A stretch of 64,000 nt of DNA from Pseudomonadota bacterium. Lineage in GTDB: Bacteria; Pseudomonadota; Gammaproteobacteria; Ga0077536. The position numbers and the translations under genes were made by a program. Below the pieces are notes generated by a model that was not told where the DNA came from, made no database searches, and saw nothing but the letters and a program-made list of their open reading frames with translations. This document shows positions 17,037 through 24,949 of the stretch, one piece after another (the stretch's first letter is position 1; every line of letters starts with the position of its first letter). The stretch lies in contig JADJYF010000004.1 in the NCBI GenBank assembly GCA_016719885.1, forward strand, positions 62,001 through 126,000, read 5' to 3'.

Positions 17037-17318
17037 TCACCTGGCTGCCGCCCAGGCCTGCAGGTCGGCGATCGCGCGATAGCCGCCGCTGCCTTCCACC
17101 AGGCCATGGGCGCGTGCATCGTGGATGCACAGCACCGGGCACAGCGGAATGCACACGCCACAGTTGATGCAGTCCTGCTCGGCGATGATGAAGCGACCCA
17201 GGTAGTCGTCCTCCACCCGTGCAATCGCGTCGACCTTGCCGGGACAGGCATGCTCGCAGGCACCGCAGCCTATGCAGGTCTGATCGATATAGAAATAGCC
17301 CTTGTCTGCTTTTGCCAT
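17037..17318 (-). CDS. 2[4Fe-4S] ferredoxin
   Basis: 93 residues with two cluster motifs, CIGCGACEHACP (residues 15-26) and CINCGVCIPLCP (50-61), each followed by the usual proline. The start at 17318 gives MAKADKGYFYID, a normal ferredoxin N-terminus. The C-terminal 25 residues extend beyond the second motif. It is the last gene of the di-iron oxygenase operon and is the likely electron donor for it (inference from position). Confidence 0.88.
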   Translation of the reverse strand: MAKADKGYFYIDQTCIGCGACEHACPGKVDAIARVEDDYLGRFIIAEQDCINCGVCIPLCPVLCIHDARAHGLVEGSGGYRAIADLQAWAAAR

Positions 17319-17323
17319 GCTGA

Positions 17324-17812
17324 CTACCTGCCCACAGGGAACTCGGTGTTGAACGCGCACGAGGCGTTGACGAATTCCTGCAGGCTCTGGTTGTAGCGGT
17401 AATAAAGGTCCGACTTCAGCGGATCGGCCGCCACCAGGGCCAGCGGCGTGCCCATGTGGCTGAGATAGTTCAAGGTCTGATCGAGCGCCGGTCGACCGCC
17501 ACCGACGGCGATGCTCTCGATCATGGCGCGCCAGGTGGCGAGACTCGCTTCGAGGCAGAAGTCGGCCTGCGCCGCCGCGGCCGCATCGACTTCGCGCACT
17601 TCCAGCGCTTCGAACTCTTCGAACGTCACCTTGAAATGGCGCGGCAAGCGGTCGGCCGAGCCGTCGCTCACGCTGAACACCACGCTGCAATCGATGTAGC
17701 CGAGCTGTTCCTGGCGCGCGCGGTTGGCGTTCATGAGGCGCGCCAGCGCCTCGAACCATGCGACGTCGGGAAACGCCAGGGTCTCACGTTGTTCTTCGCG
17801 TACCGCGCTCAT
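17324..17812 (-). CDS. SCP2-like (sterol carrier type) domain protein
   Basis: 162 residues. I see an SCP2-like arrangement: beta segments (YIDCSVVFSVSDG, RHFKVTFEEFEALEV), an acidic ADFCLEASLATWRAMIESI stretch, then helices ending in PLALVAADPLKSDL. SCP2 domains bind lipids, sterols or fatty acyl chains. ATG at 17812 overlaps the stop of the upstream di-iron gene (ATGA), so the two are coupled. A role in holding a hydrophobic substrate for the oxygenase fits, but the fold call rests on pattern only and the protein may be an undescribed family. Confidence 0.5.
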   Translation of the reverse strand: MSAVREEQRETLAFPDVAWFEALARLMNANRARQEQLGYIDCSVVFSVSDGSADRLPRHFKVTFEEFEALEVREVDAAAAAQADFCLEASLATWRAMIESIAVGGGRPALDQTLNYLSHMGTPLALVAADPLKSDLYYRYNQSLQEFVNASCAFNTEFPVGR

Positions 17813-18996
17813 GCCGCTGCCCCCCACGGAAATTCGGTCGGGATGGTGCAGCGTGCGCTGCGGTCGAAGCCCGCGGCCTTGCAGCGCTGCAGGTATTCCT
17901 GGATGAACATGCGCCACATGTGCGCGACGCCGCCCATGCCTTCGTCGATCTTCTTCAGGCCGCCGCCGAGCAGTACGGCGATGGGTTCGATGAGGGCCGG
18001 CTCGACGAATGCCGACAGCACCACCTGTTCACCGATGTCGCAGAAGCGGTGCATCTGCTCTTCGGCCGCGGCGCGATTGGGATGGGTGTCGAGGTAGTTC
18101 TTGAATTCCAGCACGCCGTAGGACACGTGGCGCGCCTCGTCCTGCAGGCAGCGACGGAAGATCTCCTTGTCGACGTGGGTCTTGGCGATCATTTCACCGG
18201 AGCGGAAGATCGACAGCACCAGGCCTTCGCCGAGCAGGTTGAGAAGGAAGGTGCCCATGGTGTGGGTGGGCGCGTTCAGGATCGAGGTCAGCGCCCATTC
18301 GAAGCCGGGCGCCGCATGCAGCAGGCCGCCGCCGGCGATGGCGCGCTTGCGGAACACTTCCTGGTGGCGCGCCTCGTCCATGATCTGGGTGGCGAGGAAG
18401 CTCTTCACCTCGAGGAAGTCCTGCGGGATGCGGTACATCCACTTGGCGGGGAAGTCACCGGCAGCGAATTCGATTTCGGTCAGGAAAGTGCAGAGCTGGC
18501 AGGTGGCCTTTTCGAGGTCGTCCGGCAGCGCCTCCAGTTCGTCCCAGGCGATGTCGCGGGTGGCGTTCCACTGGCGTGCCTTGGCTTCCTCGTAAAGCGT
18601 GATGATGTTGTCGGCCCACAGCTCGCCCTTGTCGACGACGGTGTATTCCTCGATGACCGGCATCTCGTGGCGATAGGGTTCGCGCACGCAGCCGCGCGGG
18701 GCAAAATTGAACCACTCGGCCTTGTCCGGCGCGTCACCGTAGCCACGGATGCGGTTGATGTCGGTATAGGTCATGCCGCGCGAGGAGGGCTTGGCGCGCT
18801 TGCCCCAGTTGGCCTTGTCGGTGTTCATCCAGTGCAGGGAGTAGCTGCCGCGGTGGATGTTTTCGACGTTACGCTCCAGGACTTCCGCCCAGATCTTGAA
18901 TCGGCTGGTGTAGGTTGCCTCGTATTGCGCCAGTCCCTCGTCGTCGAGGTTGGCGGCAATCGGCAGCGGGCTCATGTCTTGGACGCGTACGCTCAT
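17809..18996 (-). CDS. Ferritin-like di-iron oxygenase
   Basis: 395 residues, ATG at 18996 with AGGGGAG upstream. Two ExxH-type di-iron motifs are visible: QIMDEARHQEVF and CLQDEARHVSYG, with further glutamates in LYEEAKARQW and FLTEIEFAAGD. DEARHxxYG is typical of AurF/ribonucleotide-reductase-R2-like oxygenases, which use a di-iron centre and oxygen for hydroxylation or N-oxidation. First gene of a three-gene operon with an SCP2-like protein and a ferredoxin, divergent from TetR. Substrate unknown; a hydrophobic or steroid-like compound is plausible. Confidence 0.78.
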   Translation of the reverse strand: MSVRVQDMSPLPIAANLDDEGLAQYEATYTSRFKIWAEVLERNVENIHRGSYSLHWMNTDKANWGKRAKPSSRGMTYTDINRIRGYGDAPDKAEWFNFAPRGCVREPYRHEMPVIEEYTVVDKGELWADNIITLYEEAKARQWNATRDIAWDELEALPDDLEKATCQLCTFLTEIEFAAGDFPAKWMYRIPQDFLEVKSFLATQIMDEARHQEVFRKRAIAGGGLLHAAPGFEWALTSILNAPTHTMGTFLLNLLGEGLVLSIFRSGEMIAKTHVDKEIFRRCLQDEARHVSYGVLEFKNYLDTHPNRAAAEEQMHRFCDIGEQVVLSAFVEPALIEPIAVLLGGGLKKIDEGMGGVAHMWRMFIQEYLQRCKAAGFDRSARCTIPTEFPWGAAA

Positions 18997-19058
18997 AATC
19001 GGAACTCCCCTGGGCAATGATGATGGTGGCCGGACTTGGCCATGTGCCAAAAGTCGTT

Positions 19059-19082
19059 CTTATTAATAAAACAGTCAATAAG
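19059..19082. promoter_or_regulatory. Candidate TetR operator between divergent genes
   Basis: CTTATT at 19059-19064 and AATAAG at 19077-19082 form an inverted repeat with a 12-base spacer, and TTATTAATAA (19060-19069) is itself a perfect palindrome. This AT-rich pocket lies in the 106-base gap between the di-iron operon and the TetR gene, where the promoters must overlap. Assignment is by position and symmetry. Confidence 0.45.
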
Positions 19083-19102
19083 TATTTTCCGTAGATTTTT
19101 GA

Positions 19103-19744
19103 ATGGCTAAAGCGCGAAAAAATGCCGCGGTGCGGCAAGACGGTGGCGCACGGCGCCTGAATCCGGCGGCGCGGCGCGCACAGCTGATGGCCTGTGCGAT
19201 GCAGGTGTTCGCCCGTCGCGGGCTGGGCGCGGCGCGCCACGCCGAGGTCGCGGCCACCGCCGGCATGTCGGTGGCGACGGTGTTCGTGTACTTCCCGACC
19301 CGGGAACTGCTGGTGCGCGCGGTGCTGGACGAGGTGGCGCGCTTCATTCACGACGACGTGCTGGTGCCCATTCAGCGCGACGAGGTGCCAGCGCCCGAAG
19401 TGTTGCGCGAGTCGGCGGCGGCCTTCGCCGATTCCATCGACCGCTACCCTGACCACGCGCGTGTGTGGTTGGACTGGAGCACGGCGGTGCGCGACGACGT
19501 GTGGCCGCTGTACCTGGAATTCCAGGAGCGTATACAGACGCTGCTGGTGACCACCACCGAGCGCGGCAAGCGCGAGGGCAGCCTGTCAGCGGATCTCGAC
19601 AGCGAGGATGCGGCGCGCCTGCTGATTGGCGCTGCCTACATGATTGCGCAGATGAAGATTGCGAATATCGACAGCGCGCGGGTGCGACACTTCATCGAGT
19701 CGCTGGTGGCGGGCTTCCTGTTCCGCCCCGCCAACGGCGCTTGA
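19103..19744 (+). CDS. TetR family transcriptional regulator
   Basis: 213 residues. The N-terminal helix-turn-helix is canonical (ARRAQLMACAMQVFARRGLG, then AEVAATAGMSVATVFVYFPTRELLV at about 48-72). The C-terminal helical domain would bind the inducer. Divergent from the di-iron oxygenase operon and probably its repressor. Short basic N-terminal arm (MAKARKNAAV) may add DNA contacts. Confidence 0.87.
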   Translation: MAKARKNAAVRQDGGARRLNPAARRAQLMACAMQVFARRGLGAARHAEVAATAGMSVATVFVYFPTRELLVRAVLDEVARFIHDDVLVPIQRDEVPAPEVLRESAAAFADSIDRYPDHARVWLDWSTAVRDDVWPLYLEFQERIQTLLVTTTERGKREGSLSADLDSEDAARLLIGAAYMIAQMKIANIDSARVRHFIESLVAGFLFRPANGA

Positions 19745-19791
19745 TTGACGGGTTCGCGCCGCGCGGCGGCGGCGCGAACCACGGCGGAGCT

Positions 19792-20514
19792 TCAGCCGCG
19801 CGCGCGACGGCGGCGGGTGAGACCCAGCCCGAGCAGCGCCGAGCCCAGCAGCGGCAGGGCCGCGGGCACCGGCACCGCGCTCGGCGTGGTGAACAAGGCG
19901 CGCCCGCCGGCCTCGGTGCCGATCACGGCGTAGGTCTCGTCGCCCGGGCGCCTCCAGCTGAGTTCATTGGTGAACTGGCCACCCTGTTCCCAACCCAGCA
20001 TCTCGAGACTGTACAGGCCAGCCTCGAGATTGAGCGTCACAAAGGAGCTTTCCGGACCGCGGTCGCCGTCCACGGCGGCAACGCGTTCGCCACCGAGCAG
20101 GAAGTCGAAGCCATCATCGGTATGCAACTGGAAGCTGTATTCGCCGCCGGTGGCGACGTTGAGGATGCCCGAGTAGCGCACCGCGTAGAGGTTGTCGACC
20201 TCCGGCGCCGCGGCGTCGAAGGGCGTGAGCGCGCCGACCCCGACGCTGACACCGGTATTCGCGCCGTTGGCCGGATCGTAGAAGTCGACCTCGGTGACCA
20301 CCAGGCTGACGCGCTCGTTCTCGCTGGCGAGCACGGCGTTCGCGTCGCTGATGTTGTGCGGCGCGGTGGTGGCGCGCACCCACAGTGAATTGAGGCCGTC
20401 GCCGTCGGTGGCGAGTGCCGGCCCGCTGGCCACCGGCGCGGCGTGAGCTGCGGTCCCCGCCATGCCGAGCATGACGATCGCGGCCAGGGACGAAATGCGC
20501 GAAATGTTCTCCAT
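19792..20514 (-). CDS. PA14 domain protein with PEP-CTERM tail
   Basis: 240 residues; ATG at 20514 preceded by AGGAGG. Signal peptide MENISRISSLAAIVMLGMAG...AHA, then a PA14-type beta-barrel segment (GGEYSFQLHTDDGFDFLLGG, a motif found in carbohydrate-binding PA14 domains), and a C-terminal VPVPAALPLLGSALLGLGL-RRRR sorting tail. Probably an extracellular, exosortase-processed sugar- or polymer-binding protein. It is transcribed alone. Confidence 0.78.
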   Translation of the reverse strand: MENISRISSLAAIVMLGMAGTAAHAAPVASGPALATDGDGLNSLWVRATTAPHNISDANAVLASENERVSLVVTEVDFYDPANGANTGVSVGVGALTPFDAAAPEVDNLYAVRYSGILNVATGGEYSFQLHTDDGFDFLLGGERVAAVDGDRGPESSFVTLNLEAGLYSLEMLGWEQGGQFTNELSWRRPGDETYAVIGTEAGGRALFTTPSAVPVPAALPLLGSALLGLGLTRRRRARG

Positions 20515-20717
20515 GAATACCCTCCTGGAATTGCTGGTCATGGGCGGTCGGCCGACACCGCCGACGCCGCTCCGTGAATCAAGCATCATTGCAATGGAAT
20601 TGAACGCGGCACGCAGCGGGCAGGGTGGCGAAACCAGTCACAATTCGCGCGATGGTCCGACCGGCGCGGCGCATCGATGCTCGGTGCATCGGCACGAGCG
20701 GCGGAGCGAGTGTCGAT

Positions 20718-21260
20718 TCAATCGTCGGCGTCGACCATGCCGGGAAACAGCACATCGGTATAACCGAATCTCGTGAAGTCGGTGACGCGCATCGGATAGA
20801 GGATGCCGTCCAGGTGATCGCACTCGTGTTGCACCACCCGTGCGTGGAAGCCGCCGACTTCACGTTCGATGAGCGTGCCGTCGAGCTGGAGACCCCGGTA
20901 ACGCAGCCGGGCATGACGCGGCACCACGCCGCGCAGACCGGGCACCGACAGGCAACCTTCCCAGCCGTCCTCGAACTCGTCGCCGAGCGGCGTGAGTTCG
21001 GGGTTGATGAGGATGGTCTCCGGCACCGGGTCGGCATCGGGATAGCGCGGGTTGCGCGCGGCGGCGTCGCGGTAGCCGAAGATCACCACGCGCAGACCGA
21101 CGCCGATCTGCGGCGCGGCGAGTCCCGCGCCGTTGGCGGCGTGCATGGTGTCGAACATGTCGGCGACCAGCGCGCGGATGTCCGCCGCGCGCGGGTCACT
21201 GACCGGGCGGGCTACCTCCAACAAGCGCGGATCGCCCATGCGCAGAATGTCTCGAATCAC
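20718..21260 (-). CDS. def: Peptide deformylase
   Basis: 180 residues. All three family motifs are present: GAGLAAPQIG (about 45-54), EGCLSVPG (about 101-108) and QHECDHLDG (about 144-152), giving the Cys and two His metal ligands and catalytic Glu. It removes the formyl group from nascent proteins. I chose the GTG at 21260 (AGGGA upstream; gives VIRDILRMGDPRL, the usual N-terminus); longer in-frame extension has no coding character. There is no fmt gene beside it, so this may be a second copy. Confidence 0.88.
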   Translation of the reverse strand: MIRDILRMGDPRLLEVARPVSDPRAADIRALVADMFDTMHAANGAGLAAPQIGVGLRVVIFGYRDAAARNPRYPDADPVPETILINPELTPLGDEFEDGWEGCLSVPGLRGVVPRHARLRYRGLQLDGTLIEREVGGFHARVVQHECDHLDGILYPMRVTDFTRFGYTDVLFPGMVDADD

Positions 21261-21384
21261 GGCGGTGTCCCTGGTCGCACGATGGCCAGAGCATAGATCA
21301 GCGCGCGGCAATTCAACATCGCGAAGGTCGCAGGCATACTCGCGGTCGCCATCCATTCGAGCACAGCGCGGAGCGCACGCAGAC

Positions 21385-23271
21385 ATGAGCGACAGCAGTC
21401 AGTATGGTCTTTTGACCGAGCGTCGCTTCCTGCCGTTTTTTCTCACGCAGTTCTGTGGCGCCGCCAACGACAACGCCTTCAAGTTCGCCTTCACCGCGCT
21501 CGCCACCTACAGCGCCGCCGAGTGGGGCGGTCTCGCGCCGACCAGCGCCGGGCCGGTCATCGGTGGCATTTTCATCCTGCCCTTCCTGCTGTTTTCCGCC
21601 ACCGCCGGCCAGCTCGCCGACAAGTACGACAAGGCGCGCCTCATCCGCGTCGTCAAGAATCTCGAGATCCTGTTCATGTGCGGCATCGCCGCCGGCTTTC
21701 TCTTGCACATGGCGTCGCTGCTGTTCGTCGGCGTGTTCCTGATGGGCATGCATTCGGCGCTGTTCGGGCCGGTCAAGTACGCCTACCTGCCACAGCATCT
21801 CGAAGACCATGAACTGGTGGGCGGCAACGGCATCGTCGAGATGGGCACCTTCGTCGCCATCCTGCTCGGCACCATGCTGGGCGGCGCGCTGATTGCCATT
21901 CCCGGGGTCGGCGCCCACTACGTCGCCGCGGTGTCGATGGTGCTCGCCATCCTCGGCCGCCTGGCCGCGGGTTTCGTGCCGGCCTCGCCGCCGCCGGCGC
22001 CGGACCTGGTCATCAACTGGAACCCGGTCAGCGAAACCCTCGCCAACCTGCGTCACGCCCATGGCAATCGCACGGTGTTCCTGTCGCTGCTCGGCATTTC
22101 ATGGATGTGGTTCTTCGGTTCGGTGTTCCTGACCACCTTCGCCGGCTTCGCCAAGGAGAATCTGGGCGGCGACCAGAACGTCGTGACCCTGTTGCTGGCA
22201 GTGTTCTCGGTCGGCATCGGCGCCGGCTCGTTGTTGTGCGAGCGCCTGTCGGGGCACAAGGTCGAGATCGGTCTCGTGCCTTTCGGTTCGATAGGCATGA
22301 CGGTGTTCGCCATCGATCTGTGGCTGGCCTGCCACGACCTCGCGCCCCACGCACTGCTGGGCCCCGCCGCTTTCCTGGCCGACCGCGACCATTGGCGCGT
22401 GATGGTGGATTTGTTGCTGTTGGCGATGTTCGCGGGCTTCTACAGCGTGCCGCTCTATGCGCTCATCCAGAGCCGTTGCGAGGCCTCGCATCGCGCGCGG
22501 GTGATCGCGGCCAACAATATTCTCAATGCACTGTTCATGGTGGTGGCGTCGGTCATGGCGGCGGGCATGCTGCAGGCCGGCCTGAGCCTGCCGCAGCTGT
22601 ACCTGGTGCTGGGGCTGCTGAACGCGGCGGTGGCGGTGTACATCTACCTGCTGGTGCCGGAGTTCCTGATGCGTTTCATCGTGTGGATGCTCATCCACAC
22701 GGTCTATCGGCTCGACAAGCGCGGCGTCGAGCACCTGCCCGAGCACGGGCCCGCGCTGATCGTGTGCAACCATGTGAGCTTCGTCGACGCCCTCGTGATC
22801 GCGGCGGCCTGCCCGCGTCCGATACGCTTCGTGATGGATCACAACATTTTCAAGATGCCGATCATCTCTTTCGTGTTTCGCACCGGCCGCGCGATTCCGA
22901 TCGCGTCGGCGCGCGAGAATCCCAAGATGACCGCGCGCGCCTTCGACGAAGTGGCGAAGGCGCTGGCCGAGGGCGACCTGGTGGCGATCTTCCCCGAGGG
23001 CCGCATTACCGACACCGGTGAACTCTATCCCTTCAAGCCGGGCGTCACGCGCATCCTCGAACGCAGCCCCGTGCCGGTGATCCCGATGGCGCTGCGCGGC
23101 CTGTGGGGTTCGTTCTTCTCACGCAAGGACGGTAAGGCCATGAGCAAGCCGTGGCGGCTGCGCCCCTTGCGCAAGATTGCGTTGGAGATAGACGCGCCGG
23201 TGGCGGCGGCCGAGGCATCGCCGGCGGCGCTGCAGGAGAAGGTCGCGGCGATGCGCGGGGAGTGGCATTAG
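21385..23271 (+). CDS. MFS transporter fused to 1-acylglycerol-3-phosphate acyltransferase (LplT-PlsC type)
   Basis: 628 residues. The first ~420 are a 12-helix major facilitator domain with LplT-like features (PFFLTQFCGAANDNAFK, LYALIQSRCEASHRARVIAANN). The last ~190 are a PlsC acyltransferase with NHVSFVD (H-x4-D catalytic motif), FPEGRITDTG and the PV-PMAL region. Aas-type proteins in other proteobacteria continue with an acyl-ACP synthetase domain; here that third domain is absent. It likely flips lysophospholipids inward and reacylates them. Start chosen at 21385 (MSDSSQYGLLTERRF); only a weak GAG lies upstream. Confidence 0.85.
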   Translation: MSDSSQYGLLTERRFLPFFLTQFCGAANDNAFKFAFTALATYSAAEWGGLAPTSAGPVIGGIFILPFLLFSATAGQLADKYDKARLIRVVKNLEILFMCGIAAGFLLHMASLLFVGVFLMGMHSALFGPVKYAYLPQHLEDHELVGGNGIVEMGTFVAILLGTMLGGALIAIPGVGAHYVAAVSMVLAILGRLAAGFVPASPPPAPDLVINWNPVSETLANLRHAHGNRTVFLSLLGISWMWFFGSVFLTTFAGFAKENLGGDQNVVTLLLAVFSVGIGAGSLLCERLSGHKVEIGLVPFGSIGMTVFAIDLWLACHDLAPHALLGPAAFLADRDHWRVMVDLLLLAMFAGFYSVPLYALIQSRCEASHRARVIAANNILNALFMVVASVMAAGMLQAGLSLPQLYLVLGLLNAAVAVYIYLLVPEFLMRFIVWMLIHTVYRLDKRGVEHLPEHGPALIVCNHVSFVDALVIAAACPRPIRFVMDHNIFKMPIISFVFRTGRAIPIASARENPKMTARAFDEVAKALAEGDLVAIFPEGRITDTGELYPFKPGVTRILERSPVPVIPMALRGLWGSFFSRKDGKAMSKPWRLRPLRKIALEIDAPVAAAEASPAALQEKVAAMRGEWH

Positions 23272-23291
23272 CGACACTCGCCACCGCCACT

Positions 23292-23386
23292 GTAGGTGCA
23301 GAATCATTCGCAAATTCGAATGTCAGGCTGAAGCCTGACCCACAGAAGAAGAGATCCCTTGTGGGTCAGACTTCAGTCTGACATTC
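23292..23386. repeat. REP-like cluster: one degenerate family A and an inverted pair of family B
   Basis: 23292-23312 is a degenerate family A copy (GTAGGTGCAGAATCATTCGCA). 23318-23343 is family B on the minus strand (GTGGGTCAGGCTTCAGCCTGACATTC when reversed) and 23361-23386 is family B on the plus strand (GTGGGTCAGACTTCAGTCTGACATTC). The two B copies differ by a paired G-C to A-T exchange in the stem. Pairing of inverted copies is the layout known as BIME. Confidence 0.8.
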
Positions 23387-23410
23387 AGGGTCGAAAGCGA
23401 CGGCCCGTGA

Positions 23411-24256
23411 TCAAACGGCGAAGCGGAAGGTCTTGCCGTCCTTCACGATCTTGCCGCACACCGGGTCGGCGAAATGGGTGCCGAACACCGTCACCGGCTT
23501 GTCGGCATAGCGCTCGAGGAAGGCCTGGCGTGTGCTCATGGCGGCCGGGCTGTCGTTGTCGAACGGCGTGACCCAGTCCGGCCGCGCAATCTGACAGGGG
23601 TGATGCATCATGTCGCCGGTGATGATGGCTTCTTCACCCTTGGACGCGATGTGCACGCTGACATGGCCGGGCGTGTGCCCGGGTGTCGGTTCGAACCACA
23701 CGCCCGAGCCCACCTGGTGATCGGGTTTGACCAGATCGACCAGCCCCGCTTCGAATACCGGTTCCACGGATTCCTGGAACACCGGCCCGAAATCATCCTT
23801 GTGGCTCTGCCAGTGGCTGAATTCCGAATCGACCATCACGTAACGCGCGTTCTTGAAGGTCGGCACCCATTTGCCGTTGACCTTCTTGGTGTTCCAGCCG
23901 ACGTGGTCGACATGCAAATGGGTGCAGATCACGGTGTCGATGGAATCCGGGTCGTAGCCGAGCTTCTTCAGGTTGTCGATGAACGGGCGTTGCATGTTGG
24001 CCCAGGCATCGAGCGCGAGGGTCTTGTCGTTGCCGATGCAGGTGTCGACCACCATCTTGCGGTCCGGCGTTTCGATGATCATCATCTGGATGTTGAGGAT
24101 GAGCTTGCCGTCCGGCGTCACGAAATGCGGCTTCAACCAGGGAATGGTGGCGAGGTTTTCCGGCGTCGCATCGGGCAGCACCGGCACCGAACCGCTGTCG
24201 TCCTTCAACTCGATGAGCTGGGTGATGGTGGTATCGCCGAATTTCCACTTGAGCAT
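23411..24256 (-). CDS. Metallo-beta-lactamase fold hydrolase
   Basis: 281 residues; ATG at 24256 with GGGGAGA upstream. HLHVDHVGW gives the HxHxDH metal motif, with PGHTPGH and ITGDMMHHP following. It is a paralogue of 3410-4285 (shared VDTCIGN, GKWVPTF, NARY and GHVSVHI-type segments), so the window holds two members of the same subgroup 20 kb apart. Transcribed alone, ending into the REP cluster. Substrate unknown. Confidence 0.8.
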   Translation of the reverse strand: MLKWKFGDTTITQLIELKDDSGSVPVLPDATPENLATIPWLKPHFVTPDGKLILNIQMMIIETPDRKMVVDTCIGNDKTLALDAWANMQRPFIDNLKKLGYDPDSIDTVICTHLHVDHVGWNTKKVNGKWVPTFKNARYVMVDSEFSHWQSHKDDFGPVFQESVEPVFEAGLVDLVKPDHQVGSGVWFEPTPGHTPGHVSVHIASKGEEAIITGDMMHHPCQIARPDWVTPFDNDSPAAMSTRQAFLERYADKPVTVFGTHFADPVCGKIVKDGKTFRFAV

Positions 24257-24389
24257 GATGGTCTCCCCTTGTCGATTCTCACGGACGGCCAAGCATACCC
24301 GCGCTTGTCGGCGCTGGCGACGCTCGCCGCCCGCAACGCCGCTGGACCATAATCGAAGCCATGGCCATGACCTGCGCAGGAGCCCTGCC

Positions 24390-24806
24390 GTGAATCCCAA
24401 CCCCGCCTCGCGGCGCGTGCGCGCCATGCTGCTGCTCGCTCTGCTGGCGCCATTTCCGTTGACCGTACTGGCCTGCGACAAGGATGCCGATTGCGGCGTC
24501 GGCGGCACCTGCATCAAGCGCGAGAAGCGCGCCAGCGGCGTGTGCTACGGCGGCTCGCGCGCGGCGCCGGCCGCGCCCACCGCCGAGCAGCCTGCGTCAC
24601 CCGATGCCGAGCCCGATGTGGTCCTGCAACCCGTCACCGGTCAGCGCCGCGAAAATGCCAAGGCCTGGCTCGGTGACCCGGATCAAATGATCAAGGACAA
24701 CCTGCCGGGCAAGGAGGTCGGCGGCGCCTGCATGGTGAGCGCCGATTGTCCGGCGGGATTCGACTGCGTGATCGCGGGCTTCGAAGGCCATTGCGTGAAG
24801 CTCTGA
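24390..24806 (+). CDS. Small cysteine-rich exported protein (possible lipoprotein)
   Basis: 138 residues from a GTG at 24390 with GGAG upstream. Signal segment MLLLALLAPFPLTVLAC could be a lipobox (VLAC). The mature part has two similar cysteine clusters: C-x5-C-x5-C-x9-C after the signal, and C-x5-C-x5-C-x8-C at the C-terminus (CMVSADCPAGFDC), joined by a low-complexity Ala/Pro linker. The spacing resembles disulfide-knot repeats seen in secreted proteins. No function recognised. Confidence 0.6.
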   Translation: MNPNPASRRVRAMLLLALLAPFPLTVLACDKDADCGVGGTCIKREKRASGVCYGGSRAAPAAPTAEQPASPDAEPDVVLQPVTGQRRENAKAWLGDPDQMIKDNLPGKEVGGACMVSADCPAGFDCVIAGFEGHCVKL

Positions 24807-24949
24807 AAGCTTCACGCCGGCGCGCGTTTGACTGATTCCGGCGCAGTATGGCATCTACCATATGATTCCTCGCTTCGGGCGTGGCAGATTGAGAGATGCG
24901 CGACGACGCGCCAAACGCAGACCAGGGCCTCGGCACGGAGGGAGCGAAC

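Noticed and set aside
17037..17318. Ferredoxin as electron donor for the Rieske dioxygenase at 6719
   Set aside because: It has two [4Fe-4S] motifs, while such dioxygenases use [2Fe-2S] carriers, and it lies 10 kb away in another operon.
23685..23700. GGTTCGAACC, resembling a tRNA T-loop
   Set aside because: It lies inside the MBL coding sequence and no acceptor or anticodon stem can be formed around it.
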